The notes under the pieces are model-generated. The model was not told where the DNA came from and did no database searches. It saw only the letters and a list, made by a program, of their open reading frames with translations. A DNA stretch of 64,000 nucleotides from Histomonas meleagridis (lineage: Eukaryota; Parabasalia; Tritrichomonadida; Dientamoebidae), in the NCBI GenBank assembly GCA_020186115.1, contig WSYJ01000105.1, forward strand, positions 62,001-126,000. Reading direction: 5' to 3'. Position 1 is the first letter of the stretch, and every line of letters starts with the position of its first letter. This document shows positions 58,748-64,000 of this stretch, in pieces. The translations under genes and the position numbers were made by a program.

Positions 58748-61402
58748 TCACTTCTTCTTTTTCCTATTCTTTTTAGCCGCCTTCTTCTTGTTCTGCATCA
58801 ACGTTCCTCCAGCGCCCAATGATATCCTCAAGTTGAATGGCAATTGGTTAATTACGTCGTTTCCGTTCACCAATTTGATCAGTGCTATTTCTTCCGGTGG
58901 CACTCCTTTCATCGACACGAAGTAATTCTGTATCACCGGCCACGCCTTTCCTTTCTTCATGTCGCCTGGCGTGAACTTCACTTTGTATTTGAAGTTGTTC
59001 AGCGCAGACAATGGCGCAACCATAATATACGCAGCATAGAACTCGTCATCTCGAAGTGGTTGTCCTGTTAATGAATTAATTCCTTCGACATCGATATCAA
59101 CAGATAACCCTTCGTTCTCCATCACATCAATTACTTCTTGCTCAAGTGGCTGTGGCTTAGGTTTCGGTCGATTCCGTTTTTCTTTACGTTCTTTTCTTCT
59201 TCGTGCAACATCTGCTCGCTCTGGTTCTTCCATTGCGATTCTTGCTAATTCATAATCACTTAATTCTTCTTCCTCATCATCATCACCTTCTTCTTCATCT
59301 TTCTTGTTTTCTTCACCGGCACTTTTCGTATCGTCGACCAACTTCACTTCACTCTTCACTTCACTTTTCACTTCCTCTTCGGTTTCAACGTTTTGGAATG
59401 GAAGTTCTTTTGCGATATCTGCTGAGTCTATTTGCTCAATAACTGGTTCATCTTCTGTAGTGTCACCTTCATAATCTGATTCTACTCGAATTCTTCTTTC
59501 TTCTAAATGATTTTTCACATGTTCTTCTGTTACATGGAATAATATTCCAAGTCCCATTTGAGGCATTGTCATTGTCATATAATTCTTCTCGCCTACAATG
59601 AAGAATGATCCTGTTTTAGCTTGCTCTTGACCAAGGACTTTCTTAACTTGATTTGCATATACCCAAAAACATTGACAAGGTTCGTTCGTTTTCCAGGCAG
59701 TTGATCTTGCGACAGCAAACTCGGCTGCTTGCTGTAAACTTATAGGTGATATTGGATGCCCATTAGGGTTCTTAATGATAACAGATGCTGCGCCATGAAT
59801 TTCGGCATGTAAGTAAATATCATCTTTTTTCAAATAATGTTTGACCAAAACATCATTTTGTATCTTATCCCTACCAGCTAACACAAGATAATTCTCAGTT
59901 GTAATGAACCAATGAAACCTTTCAAACCACCAAGTCTTCCGTTTTTCTTGAATCGACATTGCAATCGATTTCTTATTCCTCTGTGCTTCTTTATCAACTT
60001 TCTTTACTACTTCTTTTTCTTTTTCGGATGTTCGTTTTAACTTCTCTGCTATAGCTAAACGTGAGTCATAATAAAAAGAAGAATTAGCGTAGGCACTTTT
60101 GCGTAAGTCTATCAAAACACGGTGAACATCACCTTCGTTATCGGTTATTAATGCCCAAAATTTTCCTTGTTCGAACTCGACTTTGTCTATCATACTCGCA
60201 AGTGGATTACCTGATTCTTGATAAGCTCTAATTGCTAAACGAATTTCATCCCAACGAATATGATTACCTATGAATGAGTTAATTATATTTCGACAATTTT
60301 CTATTTCTGTCGCATGTTCATTAATTAATTGTCCGATTAAATTAAGTCGATCTAATTCTTCTTGTAATTCTTGTTTCTTTTTCTCAAAATTACGTTTGAC
60401 ACTATTGACTTTACGTTCTGGAATACTTTCAATTTGTTTCTTAGACTTTTGGGCAGTTTCTAATTCAGCTTCTGACCATAATTTATCACATGCAATGTCA
60501 AAAGTATCGCATTTGGTAACAAACTTTGGGTCCCATTGTGCTAATTGAATTCCACAAATACATCGGTCCTTAACGTTCTTGGGGGAGTACAAATAGCCGA
60601 TAGGTTTGGGCGGGAGGACCGTTACTTCGGGCTCTGGCGGTTGGGGCTCCCCGTCGGACGGTTGTTGGCGGGGTGGCCTAGGTGCGGGTTTAGATAATAA
60701 GATTTCATCAAAGCGGCGCATTTCTTTGATGAATATGTCAACTTTATCTTTGTCGTAAACAAATGTTTCTAATGTTGAATTAAGTGGAATTTTGGAAACT
60801 GTCATTGCATGATCAAAGAAAGTATGTCTATGGAATGGGAATATCTTTGTTAAGTATGTACGGATTTTTTGGTTTGTTTTCTCGGGAATGTTTTTGAGGG
60901 ATTCATGAATAAATTCATCTGTTGGTGGAACATAATCACGAAATTGATCAACCATATATGGCTGGTTAACACCAACAATTGTGGTTCCTTGGATAACATG
61001 GTACCTAAGGACAGCAAGAATTTTACTATCTGATTGTTGAAATAGAATAATGTTACCTGCTTGGAAAAGTTCAAGACAAAGCCTTAGATCTCCAAAGCAG
61101 AAGTAGACTGCTCTGTCGTTTCCAGGTTGGATTATATCATCAAGACGACGAAAACGAAGTAATTTACGAAGACGACAACAAAAATCTGGAGGTGTTTTGG
61201 GCTTCTCTCGAGGAAACTCGGTGAGATGGAAACGAATTCCATTCTTGATGAGAAGATTACGTGTTACGCCAAGTTTCCAAAATTTGATAATTATAGTGTC
61301 TTTGGATATTTGATGGACATTTCCAACCCTCATTCCTACAAGTTCTTGTATGGAATCTATTTCAAGTTTGACCTCATGATTGGAAAATCTGAAAAGAGTC
61401 AT
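58748..61402 (-). CDS. NEMF: NEMF/Rqc2 (Tae2) ribosome-quality-control factor
   Basis: 884 residues. NFACT-N begins FRFSNHEVKLEIDSIQELVGMRVGNVHQI and includes PGNDRAVYFCFG with the conserved DR pair. A central coiled coil (about 330-380) and a basic helix (KEVVKKVDKEAQRNKKSI) precede the NFACT-R domain (WWFERFHWFITTENYLVLAGRD, IYLHAEIHGAASVIIKNP). An acidic linker (EGDDDEEEELSDYE) and NFACT-C follow (YIMVAPLSALNNFKYKVKFTPGDMKKGKAW). The protein binds 60S subunits with stalled nascent chains, recruits the Listerin E3 ligase and adds C-terminal tails. Two TCACA initiators (61411-61415 and 61416-61420) lie upstream of the ATG. In the N-terminal motif the usual Asp (RFS-x-x-D-V) is Glu here. Confidence 0.92.
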   Translation of the reverse strand: MTLFRFSNHEVKLEIDSIQELVGMRVGNVHQISKDTIIIKFWKLGVTRNLLIKNGIRFHLTEFPREKPKTPPDFCCRLRKLLRFRRLDDIIQPGNDRAVYFCFGDLRLCLELFQAGNIILFQQSDSKILAVLRYHVIQGTTIVGVNQPYMVDQFRDYVPPTDEFIHESLKNIPEKTNQKIRTYLTKIFPFHRHTFFDHAMTVSKIPLNSTLETFVYDKDKVDIFIKEMRRFDEILLSKPAPRPPRQQPSDGEPQPPEPEVTVLPPKPIGYLYSPKNVKDRCICGIQLAQWDPKFVTKCDTFDIACDKLWSEAELETAQKSKKQIESIPERKVNSVKRNFEKKKQELQEELDRLNLIGQLINEHATEIENCRNIINSFIGNHIRWDEIRLAIRAYQESGNPLASMIDKVEFEQGKFWALITDNEGDVHRVLIDLRKSAYANSSFYYDSRLAIAEKLKRTSEKEKEVVKKVDKEAQRNKKSIAMSIQEKRKTWWFERFHWFITTENYLVLAGRDKIQNDVLVKHYLKKDDIYLHAEIHGAASVIIKNPNGHPISPISLQQAAEFAVARSTAWKTNEPCQCFWVYANQVKKVLGQEQAKTGSFFIVGEKNYMTMTMPQMGLGILFHVTEEHVKNHLEERRIRVESDYEGDTTEDEPVIEQIDSADIAKELPFQNVETEEEVKSEVKSEVKLVDDTKSAGEENKKDEEEGDDDEEEELSDYELARIAMEEPERADVARRRKERKEKRNRPKPKPQPLEQEVIDVMENEGLSVDIDVEGINSLTGQPLRDDEFYAAYIMVAPLSALNNFKYKVKFTPGDMKKGKAWPVIQNYFVSMKGVPPEEIALIKLVNGNDVINQLPFNLRISLGAGGTLMQNKKKAAKKNRKKKK

Positions 61403-61819
61403 TACTGAAATGTGATGTGAAAATTGGTCATACTAAATTCATTTGCAAAATCAAAAACATTTTCAAAGTCAAGTACTCTTTTCAAATCTAATACATTCAA
61501 AGACTTTTAAAAAAAACTCGTTCTTCAAATATGAAAAATTAAACTTTCTTACATTAACACTTTCATTAACATATGTTTAGCCAATTTCAAGTTATAAGCA
61601 CATTTAAAATAAATTTCTATCTCATATTTTGAAGTGTTGTGTACTTATCTAGAAACAGTATTTATTTATAGCATGCGCATTATCGATATTAATGTAATTG
61701 CGTTCAGCTGAAATATTTTGCCGAATTTCACTTATTGAATGCAAACGTTCTGAAAAGTGAAAAAATAATGGGAGGACGTTTAAACGAACGTTAGGAAACA
61801 AGATTTGAATTGATTGACA
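61403..61819. other. Intergenic; NEMF promoter at its left end
   Basis: About 415 bp. The doubled TCACA initiator at 61411-61420 (minus) serves NEMF. TTTAAACGAACGTTAGG at 61779 stands 40 bp before the start of the broken gene at 61820. Nothing else seen. Confidence 0.4.
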
Positions 61820-62676
61820 ATGAAGAATTTTGTGAATATACGATCCATTCCTAAAGGAGGTAAAAAGTATCTTGGTTATTACACGAGTGAGATTTTCAAT
61901 GATTCCAAATGTATCATCGGGGGTACATTCGAAGATTGTAATAGGCAGGATTGCTCCTTTTTATCTGGCCTTATTATATCAGAAAGTGTTTCTTCATTTA
62001 TATTAATTTGTTTTTTTTTGCCAAATTTTCACGTAATTTTTTCATCAATCCAACAAATGCCAATCGAAAAATAGCATCCTTAGTTTTTCCAGGTATTTTT
62101 TATTCTGTGATCAATATTTTTTTTTTGCTACTTTTCACATTATGAAAATTCAATTCAATCTTTTTATATGGTATCAACTGCATTAAAGTGCTTTACGTAT
62201 ATTGTTGCATCGAATCAAGTTATTTTCCTCATCCGAGTTAATTTCCCTAAGTTTGGAGCTATTCTATCCTTTATCATGATATTGGTTGGATTAGCTAATT
62301 CAATATATATCATTCTAACCTTCATAAGTGGATACTTTCGCCTGGGTATTGCAAAAAAATGAAAATTATTATATTTGTGAATTCGCTTTTTAGTTTTTTG
62401 AACATTATTTATAGGACTATTTTCCATAGTGACGATTACGAATTAATGCCTTATATTATGTTTGTCTTAAAAGATTGGTCATATAAAAACAGAAGAAATT
62501 TTAGCTTTTTCCTTTTTTTCTTGCAAAAATTTGTTTTTGGAAATTTGCCTGTTTTATTGGTTGTGATTGCAATGATATATATGAAGCCAAATGATAACGT
62601 GGCTAATGATGGCGATAAAACAGAACCATCAGAAAGTACATCCAAAGTAATGCTACACAGTGATTTAATTCCTTGA
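61820..62676 (+). pseudogene. Broken multi-pass membrane protein gene
   Basis: Overlapping frames alternate at homopolymers. MKNFVNIRSIPKGGKKYLGYY and a first helix (GLIISESVSSFILICFFL) are followed, after a T-run near 62010, by NPTNANRKIASLVFPGIFYSVINIFFLLLF. Then come VIFLIRVNF and GAILSFIMILVGLANSIYIILTFI, and after an A-run near 62355, FSFFLFFLQKFVFGNLPVLLVVIAMIYM with a hydrophilic end. In total about 280 codons and six hydrophobic segments. Homopolymer shifts could be sequencing errors or decay. It is not recognised as a family. Confidence 0.5.
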
Positions 62677-62779
62677 ATAAATAATTAGTTTGCGGATTTT
62701 TTTATGTGCAATATTTAAAAGATTGAAATATGAAAAATATTCATGTTTTTATCTTAAAAAAGTTTTAAACAAAAAACGT

Positions 62780-63000
62780 TTTTCAAATATTATTTTGAAA
62801 TATCAAATTATTAACAAAATACATATTAAATAAAACTAATATAAATATTTTAGCATTAATATCAATACCTTCATGTTCAAGAATTAATTTAACGACTTCT
62901 GTTCGAAATTTTGAAGATGCTAATATAAGTTCTGTATAAAATAATTTAAACAATTTTAAAATACTGTGTTGTTTTTCTGAATCACATAAATGAATATTTC
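62780..63000 (-). pseudogene. Ankyrin-module relic
   Basis: On the minus strand: TELILASSKFRTEVVKLILEHEGIDINAK, then the AT-rich connecting segment with FVNNLIFQNN, which here continues in frame for about 25 codons before a stop. One module only, with no start or end. Confidence 0.6.
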
Positions 63001-63405
63001 CAGCTTCAAAATCATCTCATGATTCGTGTAGAGATTTTCTATGAAAAAGTTTTTAATTGAATTGTATTTAATCGTGAGCCGTTATAAACCCGACCGATTA
63101 TCTTCTCAATTCCTAAGGCGATCAAAATGAATTGAATTTCTGGTAAACGAATTTTGGATTTAAATAGGTTTTCGGACTTTTTGTAGCATAATATTTCCCA
63201 TCATGTATAAAATAAAACATGTACTAAAATATATTTTGAACAATTTTATTGATTTTAGGCATAATTAGTTTTCTCATCATAGTAAACCATTGAAATTTAT
63301 TTCTTGTGCGCATAATCAGCCGGACAAATATCACAATAATTATTTTTGGCTTAAAAAACCTTTTTTATTAAATCGTTTAAATGTACATTTATATTAGATG
63401 TGACT
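63001..63405. other. Intergenic, nothing seen
   Basis: About 400 bp of AT-rich DNA; no gene, repeat or clear motif found. Confidence 0.35.
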
Positions 63406-63600
63406 TTATTGTTCTATTAAAATGTTCTTATTTCTTTTATAATATTCCAAATCTGCATAATTATTTTTAATTACAAATAAATAATATATCATTTGAATAA
63501 TAACTAAATCATAAGATAAATGATGAATTTCATCGATAAATTTATCGATTATTAAACATAAAGATCGAGTGAAATTTTCTTTATTCAAACTTATTGAACG
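63406..63600 (-). pseudogene. DUF3447 N-terminal-domain relic
   Basis: LNKENFTRSLCLIIDKFIDEIHHLSYDLVIIQMIYYLFVIKNNYADLEYY matches the helical N-terminal domain of the genes at 21935 and 52226. It has no ATG and stops after about 60 codons. Confidence 0.6.
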
Positions 63601-63662
63601 GCCCTATTTTTCGTACTCAGTTTACTTTTTCCTGAATAAGACTTTATTCAACTTCAATTTTA

Positions 63663-64000
63663 CTAATCTATCAAGCTCATGTCAAGCGTGTTCTCACTGT
63701 TGTTGTTGTTGTTGTTGTATTGTTTCTTTTTTCTAGAAAGAATAACTAATCCAACAATTAATGCCGTACCCAAAATCACAGCAAGCAGAACGGAGACACA
63801 AATTGCGATAGTCGTGGTGTTGATACCGGAAGAATACGTGCCCGAATTAGTGATTGCGCTCGAAAATGTACTTGAAAATATGTTTGAAAATGTGTTTGAA
63901 AATATTTTCGATTGCGTGAATGTATATAAAAATGTGTTTGATTTCGTGAATGTACGTAAAAATGTGTTTGATTTCGTGAATGTACGTAAAAATGTGTTCG
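63663..64000 (-). CDS. Type I surface protein, C-terminal part only
   Basis: Partial: the 5' end lies beyond the window. The minus strand reads, from the edge, Ser/Thr-rich 10-residue repeats (NTFLRTFTKS twice, then NTFLYTFTQS and shorter NTFS/NIFS variants). A transmembrane helix follows (TIAICVSVLLAVILGTALIVGLVIL), then a basic anchor RKKKQ, a run of six Asn and the tail ENTLDMSLID with stop TAG (63663-63665). This is the standard C-terminus of trichomonad type I surface proteins, such as BspA-like or other adhesin families. The Thr-rich stalk is a likely O-glycosylation region. The frame has no start in the window. Confidence 0.65.
   Translation of the reverse strand, partial: NTFLRTFTKSNTFLRTFTKSNTFLYTFTQSKIFSNTFSNIFSSTFSSAITNSGTYSSGINTTTIAICVSVLLAVILGTALIVGLVILSRKKKQYNNNNNNSENTLDMSLID
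63870..64000. repeat. 30-bp coding repeat at the window edge
   Basis: AAAAATGTGTTTGATTTCGT with GAATGTACGT repeats with a 30-bp period, encoding the Thr-rich NTFLRTFTKS stalk on the minus strand. Shorter 15-bp versions lie at 63870-63905. Confidence 0.7.

Overview
The window looks like nuclear DNA of a parabasalid protist, most probably Tritrichomonas or a close relative. The evidence is as follows. The DNA is very AT-rich, genes are almost all uninterrupted, and intergenic gaps are mostly short. A trichomonad-type initiator (TCA followed by Py and A/T) lies within tens of bases of many start codons. There is a succinyl-CoA synthetase beta subunit with a short hydrogenosome-type presequence. 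There are also a BspA-like leucine-rich repeat protein, many DUF3447/ankyrin genes and relics, and mariner-like debris. No bacterial operons, rRNA, tRNA or CRISPR arrays were recognised.

Layout. 1-5.7 kb: CCDC47-like ER protein, Trm9-like tRNA methyltransferase, UFD1-like protein, BspA-like LRR protein, Arp4-like actin-related protein. 6.3-8.2 kb: a hairpin repeat and two truncated DUF3447/ankyrin copies joined head to head. 8.5-14.0 kb: a giant FAM21/WASHC2 homologue with about 64 LF-acidic motifs, followed by a 75-bp satellite (14.09-15.38 kb). 15.4-20.4 kb: helical-repeat protein, GT31-like glycosyltransferase and a type I membrane protein, all on the minus strand. 20.9-23.4 kb: a possible MITE and a DUF3447/ankyrin gene. 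24.6-31.3 kb: TOR kinase, interrupted by one frameshift. 32-39.2 kb: eL27, PH-like protein, coiled-coil proteins, RIOK2, RNF32 (RING-IQ-RING), an actin pseudogene, eL6 and uS14. 39.7-42.8 kb: an ankyrin gene built from 170-bp modules, then a perfect 249-bp inverted repeat around a small zinc-ribbon gene. 43-52 kb: eIF3j-like protein, mariner-derived tandem repeats, RUN-domain protein, DUF1963 protein, hydrogenosomal SCS-beta, uL2, a Ser/Asn-rich protein and a phospholipid methyltransferase. 52.2-64 kb: another DUF3447/ankyrin gene with six 170-bp modules, a coiled-coil protein, NEMF/Rqc2, a broken multi-pass membrane gene, DUF3447 relics, and the 3' end of a surface protein running off the window.

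The housekeeping genes cover translation and its quality control (uL2, eL6, eL27, uS14, eIF3j, RIOK2, NEMF, Trm9), ER and ubiquitin work (CCDC47, UFD1, RNF32), endosomal actin (WASHC2), growth signalling (TOR) and hydrogenosomal energy metabolism (SCS-beta). They form no operon. Several are divergent pairs sharing 80-350 bp promoters with CGGTTT-type (Myb-like) boxes plus an initiator.

The most striking unexplained structure is the ankyrin architecture. At three loci on both strands, ankyrin-coding segments alternate with AT-rich segments in a unit of 170 bp, which is not a multiple of 3. The protein side stays ankyrin-like while the frame breaks recur at the same place. Start positions below use real ATG codons. 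Where an open frame begins at TTG or GTG I moved the start to the first credible ATG.
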